Assembly (NCBI RefSeq): GCF_003362805.1
Contig: NZ_QNQT01000001.1
Coordinates: forward strand, 558,001-622,000
Direction of reading: 5' to 3'
DNA: 64,000 bases
From: Neobacillus piezotolerans
Lineage (GTDB): Bacteria > Bacillota > Bacilli > Bacillales > Cytobacillaceae
Shown: piece by piece, positions 9,250 through 17,739 of the stretch
Position numbering within the stretch: the stretch's first letter is position 1
Layout of the letters: the number at the start of each line of letters is the position of its first letter
Notes under the pieces: generated by a model
Database searches by the model: none
Told to the model about the DNA's origin: nothing
The model's input: the letters and a program-made list of their open reading frames with translations, nothing else
Program-made: the position numbers and the translations under genes

Positions 9250-10158
9250 ATGGATGGTCTGAAAAAAGAATTGGAAATGGCCGGGGTTGGCAAAGTGAAA
9301 GAGTCGGAGCCACTATCCCAGCATACAACCATAAAAATTGGCGGTCCAGCAGACCTTTTTGTGGAGCCGTCGTCAATTGAAAACCTGCTTAAAGCGATGG
9401 AAATTGTCATGCGGCACGGCATACCTTGGCGTGCGATTGGCCGTGGTTCAAATTTGCTCGTGTCCGACCGGGGAATTGAAGGGGTTGTTATCAAACTCGG
9501 AAGCGGATTGGACCGGCTCGAGCAGAATGGTGAGGAAATTACGGTTGGAGGCGGTCAGTCCCTGGTTTCGTTTGCCACCTCGATCAGCAGGAAAGGCCTG
9601 ACGGGCTTGGAATTTGCCGGAGGGATACCGGGTTCAGTCGGTGGAGCGGTTTATATGAATGCCGGGGCGCACGGATCGGACATCAGCAAAATTTTGAAGA
9701 AGGCACATATCCTGTTCGAAGATGGGAAAATGGAGTGGCTTTCAAATGAACAGCTAGAATTCTCCTACAGGTCATCCATCCTTCAGAAAAAAAGGCCAGG
9801 TATCGTCCTGGAAGCGGTCTTTCAGCTTAAAACCGGTGACAGGGACGCGATTGTAGCCGAACTGCAGAAAAACAAGGACTACCGCAAGGAAACACAGCCA
9901 TGGAATTATCCTTGCGCGGGCAGCATTTTCCGCAATCCGCTTCCGAATTATGCTGGAAGGCTGATTGAAGCCGCCGGCCTTAAGGGCCATTCGATTGGCG
10001 GGGCGAAAATTTCTGAAATGCATGGTAATTTTATCGTCAATACAGGCAGCGCTACCGCTGAAGATGTGCTTGCCCTCATCCAGCATGTCAAGGATACCAT
10101 TTTCTCCCTTGATGGAATCAGGATGGAAACCGAAGTCGAAATTATAGGCAGAAAATAA
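9250..10158 (+). CDS. murB: UDP-N-acetylenolpyruvoylglucosamine reductase
   Basis: MurB is a cytoplasmic FAD enzyme that reduces UDP-GlcNAc-enolpyruvate to UDP-MurNAc with NADPH. The ATG at 9250 follows AGAAGGAGGG and gives 302 residues, the usual Bacillus size; the frame is open 51 codons further up but that extension is atypical. The FAD-binding segment includes GRGSNLLV and [18 protein letters not shown] carries the proton-donating serine, and [13 protein letters not shown] contains the conserved substrate-binding residues. In B. subtilis it follows murG; here murG is missing and murB follows a terminated spoVE. Confidence 0.96.
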   Translation: MDGLKKELEMAGVGKVKESEPLSQHTTIKIGGPADLFVEPSSIENLLKAMEIVMRHGIPWRAIGRGSNLLVSDRGIEGVVIKLGSGLDRLEQNGEEITVGGGQSLVSFATSISRKGLTGLEFAGGIPGSVGGAVYMNAGAHGSDISKILKKAHILFEDGKMEWLSNEQLEFSYRSSILQKKRPGIVLEAVFQLKTGDRDAIVAELQKNKDYRKETQPWNYPCAGSIFRNPLPNYAGRLIEAAGLKGHSIGGAKISEMHGNFIVNTGSATAEDVLALIQHVKDTIFSLDGIRMETEVEIIGRK

Positions 10159-10190
10159 CCGGAATTTCCTCATACTGGCTTGCAATTGTA

Positions 10191-10199
10191 TGCTATAAT
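10191..10199 (+). promoter_or_regulatory. Extended -10 promoter ahead of divIB
   Basis: TGCTATAAT is a perfect sigma-A -10 with the TGn extension. No good -35 lies 17 bp upstream (CATACT). It would start a leader of about 120 nt before divIB. Confidence 0.55.
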
Positions 10200-10322
10200 G
10201 TTTCCATTGGATTAGGCGAAAAGCTGTACCAAAAACGGCGGCATGAGACTATCGTGCCGTTGTTTTCGATTATTCTTCCTAAACGGGGGAGTTTTTTCAC
10301 TAATCACGTGGGGTGAACGGGT

Positions 10323-11108
10323 ATGCAAAAAGGCAAAGTGCTTACTTTGGAAGATAGAATACCAAAATTAAAGGAACAAAGACGGAAAAAGGCAAACAGG
10401 AGGTTGACCCTTCTGCTTTTTATGTTTTTTATTCTGATTGCCGGTGTCATCTACATACAGTCCCCGCTAAGCCATGTAAGCTCCATAGAGGTAAACGGGA
10501 ATTCCGTTTACGAAGACACGGAGCTTGTGAGAGCGACCGGAATATCAGACAAGACGAATATTTGGAAAATCAATAAAGAAAAAGCTGCCGGGCAATTGGA
10601 AAAATTCCCAGAAATAAAAAATGCCAGTGTAAAACTTGTGTTTCCGAATAAAATTGAGATTGCGATTACAGAGCATCGACGTATCGCCTATCTCGCCAAG
10701 AATGCGGGGTTTTATCCGGTAATGGAAAACGGGAAGGTTCTTCCGGGGAACAAGAAGGAATCCCTTTCGGAAAATGTCCCTGTCCTAATGGGATTTAAGG
10801 AAGGTAAAGTGCTCGATGAAATGTGTTCTTCCCTCCTTTCGCTGCCAGAGGAAATTTATAATTCCATTTCTGAAATCCACTACACTCCCCAAAAAACAGA
10901 TGAATTCCATGTGTCGCTGTTTATGAATGACGGGTTTGAAGTTAGTGCATCCTTAAGGACTTTCGCAGAGAAAATGGCCCATTATCCATCAATCGTGAGC
11001 CAGCTGGATCCAAACGTCAAAGGAGTCATTGATTTGGAAGTCGGTTCCTATTTCAAAGCATATGAAAAAGAGGGGGAAGAAGGCCTTGAAGAAGAAAGTG
11101 AGGGGTAA
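10323..11108 (+). CDS. divIB: Cell division protein DivIB (FtsQ)
   Basis: DivIB is a bitopic membrane protein of the divisome core that stabilises the FtsL-DivIC-PBP2B complex. The 261 residues show a basic cytoplasmic N-terminus of about 28 residues, one membrane segment (about 29-49), an extracellular POTRA/FtsQ domain beginning at SHVSSIEVNGN, and a beta domain followed by an acidic tail rich in glutamate. ATG 10323 is used with a GGGGTGAAC site. It opens a unit with ylxW, ylxX and sbp; ylxW overlaps its 3' end. Confidence 0.94.
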   Translation: MQKGKVLTLEDRIPKLKEQRRKKANRRLTLLLFMFFILIAGVIYIQSPLSHVSSIEVNGNSVYEDTELVRATGISDKTNIWKINKEKAAGQLEKFPEIKNASVKLVFPNKIEIAITEHRRIAYLAKNAGFYPVMENGKVLPGNKKESLSENVPVLMGFKEGKVLDEMCSSLLSLPEEIYNSISEIHYTPQKTDEFHVSLFMNDGFEVSASLRTFAEKMAHYPSIVSQLDPNVKGVIDLEVGSYFKAYEKEGEEGLEEESEG

Positions 11109-11793
11109 ACATGTGATTCTATCGCTCGTTTGCCTTGTCCTTGGTTACATAATGGCCTTTTCCTACCATTTAACCCTTGTGGAAAACAAACATAAAAGTA
11201 AGCAAGTCACAGGCGGGCATTACGAGCGGACATTGGACCTCCGCAACCAGCTTATTTTACTTGAGCAGGCGAATCGGAAACTCCAGAGGGAATATAACAA
11301 GAAGCAGGCTAAGGTCCTTCAGATTGAAAAAGAACTCTCAAAGGAAGAAGAAGCATACTCTGCCATCGCAGGGGAGGCTGAAAAATACAGGATGTTCCTT
11401 GGCAAGGTAAAGGTGAAAGGGCCGGGAATCCAGGTTTCACTGGCGGATGGCGAATATAACCCGGATGAACAAAACATTAATAATTACCTCGTCCATGAAT
11501 ACCATGTTTTCAAAGTTGTGAATGAGTTGTATGTATCCGGGGCGGAAGCGGTTGCCATCAATGGTCAAAGGCTATCGTCTAAATCGTATATCGTTTGCAA
11601 TGGCCCAGTCATAACAGTCGATGGCAAGCAATATCCGGCCCCATTCGTGATTTCGGCTATCGGCGACCCTGCCGTCCTTGAATCAGCATTAAATATGACT
11701 GGCGGCGTCCGGGACCAGCTAGTGAATGACAACATTATCTTCACTCTAGAAAAAAAGGATTCTATTAATTTTAATCCGATTTTGGGCAGCTAA
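11086..11793 (+). CDS. ylxW: YlxW, DUF881 membrane-anchored coiled-coil protein
   Basis: This is a DUF881-family protein of unknown biochemical function, found in dcw clusters of Bacillaceae. From the TTG at 11086 (site AGGGGGAAG) it has 235 residues and overlaps divIB by 23 bp. A lysine-rich start is followed by one membrane segment (VILSLVCLVLGYIMAF), a coiled coil of about 60 residues rich in Glu, Lys and Gln, and a compact extracellular domain starting near KVKGPGIQVSL. A GTG at 11098 is an alternative start. It is paralogous to the next gene: both have the GPGI segment and an INGQRL/IDGQRI motif. Confidence 0.85.
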   Translation: MKKKVRGKHVILSLVCLVLGYIMAFSYHLTLVENKHKSKQVTGGHYERTLDLRNQLILLEQANRKLQREYNKKQAKVLQIEKELSKEEEAYSAIAGEAEKYRMFLGKVKVKGPGIQVSLADGEYNPDEQNINNYLVHEYHVFKVVNELYVSGAEAVAINGQRLSSKSYIVCNGPVITVDGKQYPAPFVISAIGDPAVLESALNMTGGVRDQLVNDNIIFTLEKKDSINFNPILGS

Positions 11794-11819
11794 CAACTTA
11801 TGTCCACGAAGAAGGTTAG

Positions 11820-12572
11820 GTGAAAAATGTGGACAAACACAAAAAAAATCTTACCAGCTTTTCGCTCGTCGCCGCCATCATCGGTTTTATGATCGCAATC
11901 CAATTCCAAACGATAAAAGAACCTGTTGATGAGCGGGACACAAGGGATATTTGGCAACTTCGGCAGGACATCCTGAAAGAGAAAAAACTGCAGTCTGAAC
12001 TCCTGGGTGAAATCAGATCGACCGAGGACAAAATTGCCGGGTATGAAACAAAGAGGCAAAACGGAAAGGAAAAGGTGCTCCAGGAAACATTGGAAGAATT
12101 AAAAACCGAGGCAGGTTTGACAAAAGTTACGGGACCGGGGATTATCCTGAAAATCGAACCGGTTTATGAGGAAGTCCTCATTGGAGACCCAATCAGTACA
12201 ACTGTCACCCCCGATCTTTTAAAAAGGCTGACAAATGAATTGAATATGTACGAGGCAAAACAAATATCAATCGATGGGCAGCGGATCATCAATTCAACAG
12301 TCATCCGGGAAATAAGTTCGGAAACCAGGATAGATGGGCATCGGCTATCGGCGCTTCCGATAGAAATAAAGGTAGTCGTCGACAATGTGCAGGCTGCCGA
12401 AAAACTCTCCAATCGGATGAAGGCTTCCCAGTCAATGGAAGAGTTCTTCATAGAAAACCTGCGGCTGACTGTTTCCGATCCGATACAGGAAGTCAACATA
12501 GAGGCGTATGGTAATCCAATCAGAATGAATACAATGAAGCCAGCCAAGACCGACGAAGGGGGGGGTTCCTAA
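11820..12572 (+). CDS. ylxX: YlxX, DUF881 family protein
   Basis: This is a second DUF881 protein of 250 residues, a tandem paralogue of ylxW. It has a short basic N-terminus, a membrane segment (FSLVAAIIGFMIAIQF), a coiled-coil stretch around residues 38-85 and the DUF881 domain with TGPGIIL and IDGQRIINST. It starts with a GTG 4-5 nt after GAAGAAGG. Its stop codon overlaps the sbp start (TAATG), so the two are coupled. Function is unknown; the location suggests an envelope or division role. Confidence 0.85.
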   Translation: MKNVDKHKKNLTSFSLVAAIIGFMIAIQFQTIKEPVDERDTRDIWQLRQDILKEKKLQSELLGEIRSTEDKIAGYETKRQNGKEKVLQETLEELKTEAGLTKVTGPGIILKIEPVYEEVLIGDPISTTVTPDLLKRLTNELNMYEAKQISIDGQRIINSTVIREISSETRIDGHRLSALPIEIKVVVDNVQAAEKLSNRMKASQSMEEFFIENLRLTVSDPIQEVNIEAYGNPIRMNTMKPAKTDEGGGS

Positions 12573-12934
12573 TGTGGCTTCCAGTACTTGGGTTAATTAT
12601 CGGAGTGATTCTCGGGCTTATGACCGAAATCACAATACCCGATGAATATTCAAATTATTTGTCAATCGCAGTCCTGGCCGCGCTGGATACCCTTTTTGGC
12701 GGAATTAGGGCGCAGCTGCAAAATATTTACGATGAAAAGGTTTTCGTATCGGGTTTTTTCTTTAATATAATCCTCGCAGCAAGTTTAGCTTTCCTGGGAG
12801 TCCATCTTGGTGTAGACTTGTATTTAGCCGCCGTTTTCGCATTCGGAGTCAGGCTTTTCCAGAATATTGCGGTGATCAGGCGGATTATCCTGACAAAATG
12901 GTTGGCATCGCGTGAAAAAACAGAAAAAATTTGA
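12572..12934 (+). CDS. sbp: Small basic protein Sbp (DUF1290)
   Basis: A 120-residue, strongly hydrophobic membrane protein of the DUF1290 family, with about three membrane segments and a basic C-terminus (RRIILTKW followed by ASREKTEK). Function is unknown. It always neighbours divIB/ftsA in Bacillaceae and is likely part of the same transcript as ylxX, with which it shares a base. ftsA has its own promoter region downstream. Confidence 0.88.
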   Translation: MWLPVLGLIIGVILGLMTEITIPDEYSNYLSIAVLAALDTLFGGIRAQLQNIYDEKVFVSGFFFNIILAASLAFLGVHLGVDLYLAAVFAFGVRLFQNIAVIRRIILTKWLASREKTEKI

Positions 12935-12942
12935 TATTTTTT

Positions 12943-12971
12943 AAAGGGAATCATTTCGTTCTGACGAATAT
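12943..12971 (+). promoter_or_regulatory. Sigma-H-type promoter for ftsA-ftsZ
   Basis: AAAGGGAAT (12943-12951), 11 bases, then GACGAATAT (12963-12971) fits the sigma-H consensus RNAGGAWWW-N11/12-RNNGAATWW with one mismatch and ideal spacing. B. subtilis ftsAZ also has a sigma-H promoter that boosts FtsZ at sporulation onset. Confidence 0.65.
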
Positions 12972-12974
12972 TTT

Positions 12975-12980
12975 TATAAT
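12975..12980 (+). promoter_or_regulatory. Probable sigma-A -10 for ftsA-ftsZ
   Basis: A perfect TATAAT lies in very AT-rich DNA directly downstream of the sigma-H-like element. The -35 is poor, so it is only a candidate for the vegetative promoter expected here. Confidence 0.4.
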
Positions 12981-13056
12981 ATATAAATATATTTACATTT
13001 TTATGAACGATAAATCTATTAAATAGTGCAGTATTTGCTGAAGGAGGTGCCATAGG

Positions 13057-14343
13057 ATGAACAACAATGAGATATTTGTAAGTCTTGACATCGGTACATC
13101 CAGTGTAAAAGTGATCATTGGTGAAAAGGTCAATGACTCGTTAAATATTATCGGAGTTGGCAACGTGAAATCAGCCGGGCTCAGAAAAGGGGCCATCGTC
13201 GATATAGAAGAGACCGTTCATTCTATTAAAAAAGCAGTCGAACAGGCCGAGAGAATGATAGGTATGGAAATCAGGCAGGTCATTGTCGGGATTTCCGGGA
13301 ATCATATCATGCTTCAGCCATGCCACGGAGTTGTTGCAGTTTCGGGTGATAACAAGGAAATTACCCGTGAGGATATTTACCGTGTCGAAGATGCCGCCAA
13401 GGTTATTTCGATTCCTCCTGAAAGGGAAATCATCGATGTGGTGCCGTACCAGTACATTGTCGATGGACAGGACGAAATTACCGACCCGATCAATATGATG
13501 GGTGTAAGGCTTGAAATGGAAGGAACAATCATAACGGGCTACAAAACAATCCTACATAATGTATTAAGGTGTGTTGAACGGGCGAATCTTGAAATTCTTG
13601 ACATCACACTCCAGCCTCTTGCCGCCGGAATGTATTCCCTCTCGAACGACGAGAAAAACCTCGGCACAGCCCTTATTGACATCGGGGGAGGCACTACAAC
13701 CATCGCAGTGTTCGATGAGGGCCGCCTGATCGCCACAAGCGTGATACCTGTGGGCGGTGAACATATTACAAAGGACCTCTCCATCGTCCTGAGAACCTCA
13801 ACGGAAAATGCTGAAAAAATCAAGATTAAATATGGACATGCCTTTTACGAGGAGGCATCAGGTGATGAAGTTTTTAGCGTCCCTGTCATTGGAAGCGACC
13901 AGCACCAGCAATTTACCCAGCTTGAAATATCGGATATCATCGAAGCAAGGCTTGAGGAAATTTTCGACCTTGTCCTGAATGAGCTGAAAAGGATGGGTGC
14001 ACGCGACCTTCCAGGTGGATATGTCCTGACAGGCGGCGTTTCGAATATGGAAGGTGTACTGGAACTCGCCCAGACAGTTTTTCAAAGCCGAGTTAGAAGG
14101 GCGGTTCCTGATTACATAGGCGTCAGGGAGCCCCAATTTACCGCTGGGGTCGGCCTCATCAAATATGCGAGCAGGAACAGCAGGCTTGACAACTATTCCG
14201 TCCAGTCCGTGAGTGTGCCACATTCCCAGGAACAAAAGGAAAGCAGGGCGCCAAAGCAACAGGCTTCGCAAAAACAGGCAAAACAGCCGGAAGAAAAGAT
14301 GACCACAAAAGTAAAGAAATTTTTTGGCTACTTTTTTGAATAG
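13057..14343 (+). CDS. ftsA: Cell division protein FtsA
   Basis: FtsA is an actin-like ATPase that tethers FtsZ to the inner face of the membrane and recruits later division proteins. The 428 residues start at an ATG behind a perfect GAAGGAGGTG. The phosphate-1 loop SLDIGTSSVK is at the N-terminus, the SHS2 insert follows (about residues 85-165), and IDIGGGTT marks phosphate 2. A glutamine- and lysine-rich linker ends in the amphipathic membrane-targeting helix TTKVKKFFGYFFE. ftsZ follows after 158 bp. Confidence 0.97.
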   Translation: MNNNEIFVSLDIGTSSVKVIIGEKVNDSLNIIGVGNVKSAGLRKGAIVDIEETVHSIKKAVEQAERMIGMEIRQVIVGISGNHIMLQPCHGVVAVSGDNKEITREDIYRVEDAAKVISIPPEREIIDVVPYQYIVDGQDEITDPINMMGVRLEMEGTIITGYKTILHNVLRCVERANLEILDITLQPLAAGMYSLSNDEKNLGTALIDIGGGTTTIAVFDEGRLIATSVIPVGGEHITKDLSIVLRTSTENAEKIKIKYGHAFYEEASGDEVFSVPVIGSDQHQQFTQLEISDIIEARLEEIFDLVLNELKRMGARDLPGGYVLTGGVSNMEGVLELAQTVFQSRVRRAVPDYIGVREPQFTAGVGLIKYASRNSRLDNYSVQSVSVPHSQEQKESRAPKQQASQKQAKQPEEKMTTKVKKFFGYFFE

Positions 14344-14501
14344 GCAAACGGCTTTTCAGACGCTGATTGATGAATCGATTGAAATCGTGGGTTTCTACTG
14401 CCAGAACCCCTTTTTCTGTAAATGATGCGTGGCAGGCTATACGCCCCAAATGATAAGGGGACAGGGCGACAAGGAAAATGGACGAATTAGGAGGATTTGT
14501 C

Positions 14502-15638
14502 ATGTTGGAGTTTGATACAAATTTAGATCAATTAGCTACCATAAAAGTTATTGGCGTCGGAGGCGGCGGAAACAACGCGGTTAACCGTATGATTGAACAT
14601 GGTGTCCAGGGAGTCGAATTCATTGCTGTCAATACTGACGCCCAGGCGCTGAACCTTTCCAAAGCGGAAGTGAAAATGCAAATCGGCGCGAAGCTTACGA
14701 GAGGGCTGGGCGCTGGAGCCAATCCTGAAGTCGGCAAAAAGGCAGCCGAAGAAAGCAAGGAACAAATCGAAGAGGCGCTCCGTGGGGCTGACATGGTATT
14801 CGTTACAGCCGGAATGGGTGGAGGCACCGGAACAGGCGCCGCCCCTGTCATCGCCCAAATCGCGCGTGATCTGGGCGCGCTTACAGTGGGAGTTGTTACA
14901 CGCCCGTTCACATTTGAAGGGAAAAAGAGGCAGACCCAGGCCTCAATGGGGATTTCCGGAATGAAGGAAGCCGTGGATACCCTAATCGTCATTCCAAATG
15001 ACCGCCTCCTTGAGATTGTTGACAAGAGCACCCCGATGCTTGAAGCATTCCGTGAAGCTGATAATGTTTTGCGCCAGGGGGTGCAGGGCATTTCAGACCT
15101 AATCGCTGTCCCGGGGCTGATCAACCTTGACTTTGCCGACGTGAAAACAATCATGTCCAATAAAGGTTCCGCGCTAATGGGCATCGGAGTCGCTGCCGGA
15201 GAAAACCGGGCGGCCGAAGCAGCCAAAAAAGCAATCAGTTCCCCGCTTCTTGAAACTTCCATTGATGGAGCCCAAGGCGTCCTGATGAACATTACCGGCG
15301 GAACCAACCTGAGCCTTTATGAAGTCCAGGAAGCCGCCGATATAGTTGCTTCCGCATCCGACCAGGAAGTAAACATGATTTTCGGATCTGTCATCAACGA
15401 AAATTTGAAAGATGAAATCCTTGTTACGGTCATCGCTACTGGATTCAATGAAGAATCCATTCAGCAAAGGCCGTCAGCCCGCCAGTCTTTCGGCCAGCCG
15501 AAGCCTTCGATCGGCGCGGTCAAGAGGGAGCCGAAACGTGAAGAACCGGTACAGGAGCAGCAACGGCCTTCAACAGCTTCCCAGGAAGATACACTCGATA
15601 TCCCAACCTTCCTTCGCAACCGAAACAGAAGAAGGTAA
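14502..15638 (+). CDS. ftsZ: Cell division GTPase FtsZ
   Basis: FtsZ is the tubulin homologue that polymerises into the Z ring at midcell. From the ATG at 14502 (site TAGGAGGA) it has 378 residues, close to the Bacillus norm; an in-frame ATG at 14478 lacks a matching site. The tubulin signature GGGTGTG is at residues 106-112, and the T7 synergy loop with the catalytic aspartates is in [10 protein letters not shown] variable glutamine-rich linker ends in the conserved C-terminal peptide DIPTFLRNR, which binds FtsA, SepF and other partners, plus a basic tail. A terminator follows. Confidence 0.98.
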   Translation: MLEFDTNLDQLATIKVIGVGGGGNNAVNRMIEHGVQGVEFIAVNTDAQALNLSKAEVKMQIGAKLTRGLGAGANPEVGKKAAEESKEQIEEALRGADMVFVTAGMGGGTGTGAAPVIAQIARDLGALTVGVVTRPFTFEGKKRQTQASMGISGMKEAVDTLIVIPNDRLLEIVDKSTPMLEAFREADNVLRQGVQGISDLIAVPGLINLDFADVKTIMSNKGSALMGIGVAAGENRAAEAAKKAISSPLLETSIDGAQGVLMNITGGTNLSLYEVQEAADIVASASDQEVNMIFGSVINENLKDEILVTVIATGFNEESIQQRPSARQSFGQPKPSIGAVKREPKREEPVQEQQRPSTASQEDTLDIPTFLRNRNRRR

Positions 15639-15667
15639 GCTGGCCTGTCAGAGGAAAATACTAACTT

Positions 15668-15706
15668 AAAGCACGTCCCATCATAAACGGGGCGTGCTTT
15701 TTTATT
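15668..15706 (+). terminator. Rho-independent terminator after ftsZ
   Basis: AAAGCACG-T-CCC pairs with GGG-G-CGTGCTTT around an AT-rich loop and is followed by a T run. It ends the ftsAZ transcript ahead of the sporulation promoter. Confidence 0.85.
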
Positions 15707-15785
15707 TCTTCCATAGCCGCTTTAGATAGGATAGTCGCAAAAACTGGGGGGAATCGTTGAAAGTTCCTTCAATTCACATACATGA

Positions 15786-15820
15786 ATCGACACACTTTGA
15801 ATGTAAATATACTATATACT
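15786..15820 (+). promoter_or_regulatory. Spo0A-type sigma-A promoter for spoIIGA-sigE
   Basis: TCGACA at 15787-15792 (one mismatch to TTGACA) is separated by exactly 22 bp from TATACT at 15815-15820. The same bases read on the other strand give TGTCGAT, a 6/7 match to the 0A box TGTCGAA, so the -35 and the 0A site overlap. The B. subtilis spoIIG promoter is known for a 22-bp spacer and Spo0A~P binding at the -35. A second, poorer 0A-like site lies near 15733. Confidence 0.65.
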
Positions 15821-15881
15821 TTTTCGTAAACAGAACATGGCATCCTGAACGACCAGGAGCCCGGACGAGGAGATTGAGCTT

Positions 15882-16814
15882 GTGGCTGTTTATTTGGATG
15901 TAATCTGGGCTTTGAATCTGCTCTTTGACTGCCTCCTCCTAAGCCTGGCGGCAATCATGCTGAAACGGGCCGTCCCTCCGTGGAGAATAGCGGCTGGAGG
16001 GTTCATCGGCTCCCTTATTATTTTGCTCCACTTCACTCCTCTTGGATTCTATTCAGGGCATCCTCTTTCCAAGCTGCTGTTCTCTGTTTTGATGGTGTTG
16101 TCATCTTTTGGCTTTAAGGGGGTCAAATTTTTCTTCTCAGCGCTTGCCGCCCTCTATCTCTCTACGTTTTTGATCGGGGGGGCGCTCTTTGGGGCCCACT
16201 ATTTTCTGCAAACAGGAGGCGCATCCTCCAGGGCGTTCCTCGCATCCATTTCGCCAGGCTTCGGCGATCCTGTGAGCTGGGCATTTGTTTTGATTGGTTT
16301 CCCACTGGCATGGCATTTTTCGAAAAACAGGCTTGGCGCCTTGGAAATGGCAAAAATCAAGTATGCCCAGCTTGTCAAAGTCCAAATTGCGATAAACGGG
16401 GAATCGTTTAGCTTTACGGGATTAGTCGACAGCGGAAACCAGCTGTATGACCCGTTATCGAGGCTTCCAGTCATGTTTGCATCCGTGAAAAAGTGCATTG
16501 CGGCATTGCCTCCAGCCCTCCAGGCGGCATCAACCGAGCCCGAGGCGGTCATGCAGGGCGGCAATTTACTGGATGCCGACTGGGCACACCGTATAAGGAT
16601 TGTCCCTTACTCGGTTATTGGACAAGAAAATAAGCTGGTTCTTGCCATCAAACCGGACATGGTTGAAATAACGCAGGGCGGACAAACCTTCCGCACCAAT
16701 AAGGCGCTCGTTTCATTTACGCTTCAGGAGCTTTCATCCGATGGGTCCTTTGAGTGCATTGTCCATCCAAAGATGCTGACAGGCGCTCCGGGGGGCCCCG
16801 GCATGGCAAGTTAA
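15882..16814 (+). CDS. spoIIGA: SpoIIGA, membrane aspartic protease that processes pro-sigma-E
   Basis: SpoIIGA sits in the mother-cell membrane and cleaves the pro-sequence of sigma-E when triggered by SpoIIR from the forespore. The 310-residue protein starts at GTG 15882 after GAGGAGA. The N-terminal half has about five membrane segments; the C-terminal half is a pepsin/retropepsin-like domain with the catalytic aspartate D183 in [10 protein letters not shown], the position known in B. subtilis. It is co-transcribed with sigE from the Spo0A-type promoter upstream. The bpr protease genes found between ftsZ and spoIIGA in B. subtilis are absent. Confidence 0.95.
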   Translation: MAVYLDVIWALNLLFDCLLLSLAAIMLKRAVPPWRIAAGGFIGSLIILLHFTPLGFYSGHPLSKLLFSVLMVLSSFGFKGVKFFFSALAALYLSTFLIGGALFGAHYFLQTGGASSRAFLASISPGFGDPVSWAFVLIGFPLAWHFSKNRLGALEMAKIKYAQLVKVQIAINGESFSFTGLVDSGNQLYDPLSRLPVMFASVKKCIAALPPALQAASTEPEAVMQGGNLLDADWAHRIRIVPYSVIGQENKLVLAIKPDMVEITQGGQTFRTNKALVSFTLQELSSDGSFECIVHPKMLTGAPGGPGMAS

Positions 16815-16858
16815 TACTAATATACTCACTGATACTTTTTTTAGAAGGAGGAAAAAAC

Positions 16859-17578
16859 GTGAAAAAATGGAGGCTCCGCCTATATTATTACTGGTCCAAG
16901 CTGCTTTTTAAGCTGGGCCTGAAAAGTGAAGAAGTCCACTACATAGGAGGAAGTGAAGCACTGCCGCCGCCGCTTAGTAAAGAGGAGGAAGAAGTTCTTC
17001 TGAAAAAGCTCCCCGCGGGAGATAAGACGGCGCGGTCAATCCTCATCGAAAGAAACCTGCGGCTCGTCGTTTATATAGCGAGGAAATTTGAAAACACAGG
17101 GATCAATATCGAGGATTTGATTTCAATTGGAACGATCGGCCTTATCAAGGCGGTCAACACATTCAATCCTGAAAAAAAAATCAAGCTTGCGACATATGCG
17201 TCCAGATGCATTGAAAATGAAATCCTGATGTATTTGCGGAGGAACAATAAAATCCGTTCCGAAGTTTCATTCGATGAGCCTTTGAACATCGACTGGGATG
17301 GAAATGAACTTCTTTTGTCGGACGTGCTCGGGACAGATGACGATATTATTACAAGGGATTTAGAGGCGAATGTCGATAGAAAGCTGCTATCCAAAGCGCT
17401 CCACCAGCTTTCGGATCGTGAAAAGCAAATTATGGAACTGCGTTTCGGGCTTGCAAATGGCGAAGAAAAGACCCAGAAAGATGTAGCCGATATGCTTGGC
17501 ATTTCGCAATCATATATTTCTAGGCTTGAAAAGCGGATTATCAAGAGGCTTCGCAAGGAATTCAATAAAATGGTATAA
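16859..17578 (+). CDS. sigE: RNA polymerase sporulation sigma factor SigE (pro-form)
   Basis: SigE is the first mother-cell sigma factor, made as an inactive membrane-bound precursor. From the GTG at 16859, behind AGAAGGAGG, it has 239 residues, the standard length; upstream in-frame ATG starts would lengthen it without support. The first 27 residues ([12 protein letters not shown]...) form the amphipathic pro-sequence removed by SpoIIGA. Region 2 ([25 protein letters not shown]) and region 4 with its helix-turn-helix ([18 protein letters not shown]) are nearly identical to B. subtilis. It directly follows spoIIGA. Confidence 0.98.
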   Translation: MKKWRLRLYYYWSKLLFKLGLKSEEVHYIGGSEALPPPLSKEEEEVLLKKLPAGDKTARSILIERNLRLVVYIARKFENTGINIEDLISIGTIGLIKAVNTFNPEKKIKLATYASRCIENEILMYLRRNNKIRSEVSFDEPLNIDWDGNELLLSDVLGTDDDIITRDLEANVDRKLLSKALHQLSDREKQIMELRFGLANGEEKTQKDVADMLGISQSYISRLEKRIIKRLRKEFNKMV

Positions 17579-17673
17579 CCGCCATCAAATCCGCAAAAAA
17601 AAAATTTGCATCATTAAATCGCGGACGGATAGGGGTTTGGCATGGCAGCCTCAATCCCGTGGTCCGACCCCCT

Positions 17674-17702
17674 GCATATTTTTCCTTTCCAAGGAGATAC
17701 TG
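17674..17702 (+). promoter_or_regulatory. Sigma-F-type promoter for sigG
   Basis: GCATA (17674-17678), 14 bases, then GGAGATACTG (17693-17702) matches the sigma-F pattern GYATA...GGnnAnAnTR at every fixed base. It sits 38 nt before the sigG start. This makes sigG a forespore gene, as in B. subtilis. Confidence 0.72.
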
Positions 17703-17739
17703 TTTTTTGAACAGCAGCTCCTACAAGGAGGGAAAGGCA

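Noticed and set aside
14528-15307. Long - strand open frame inside ftsZ
   Set aside because: It is the mirror of a strongly biased coding strand; it has no ribosome binding site and no recognisable protein family.
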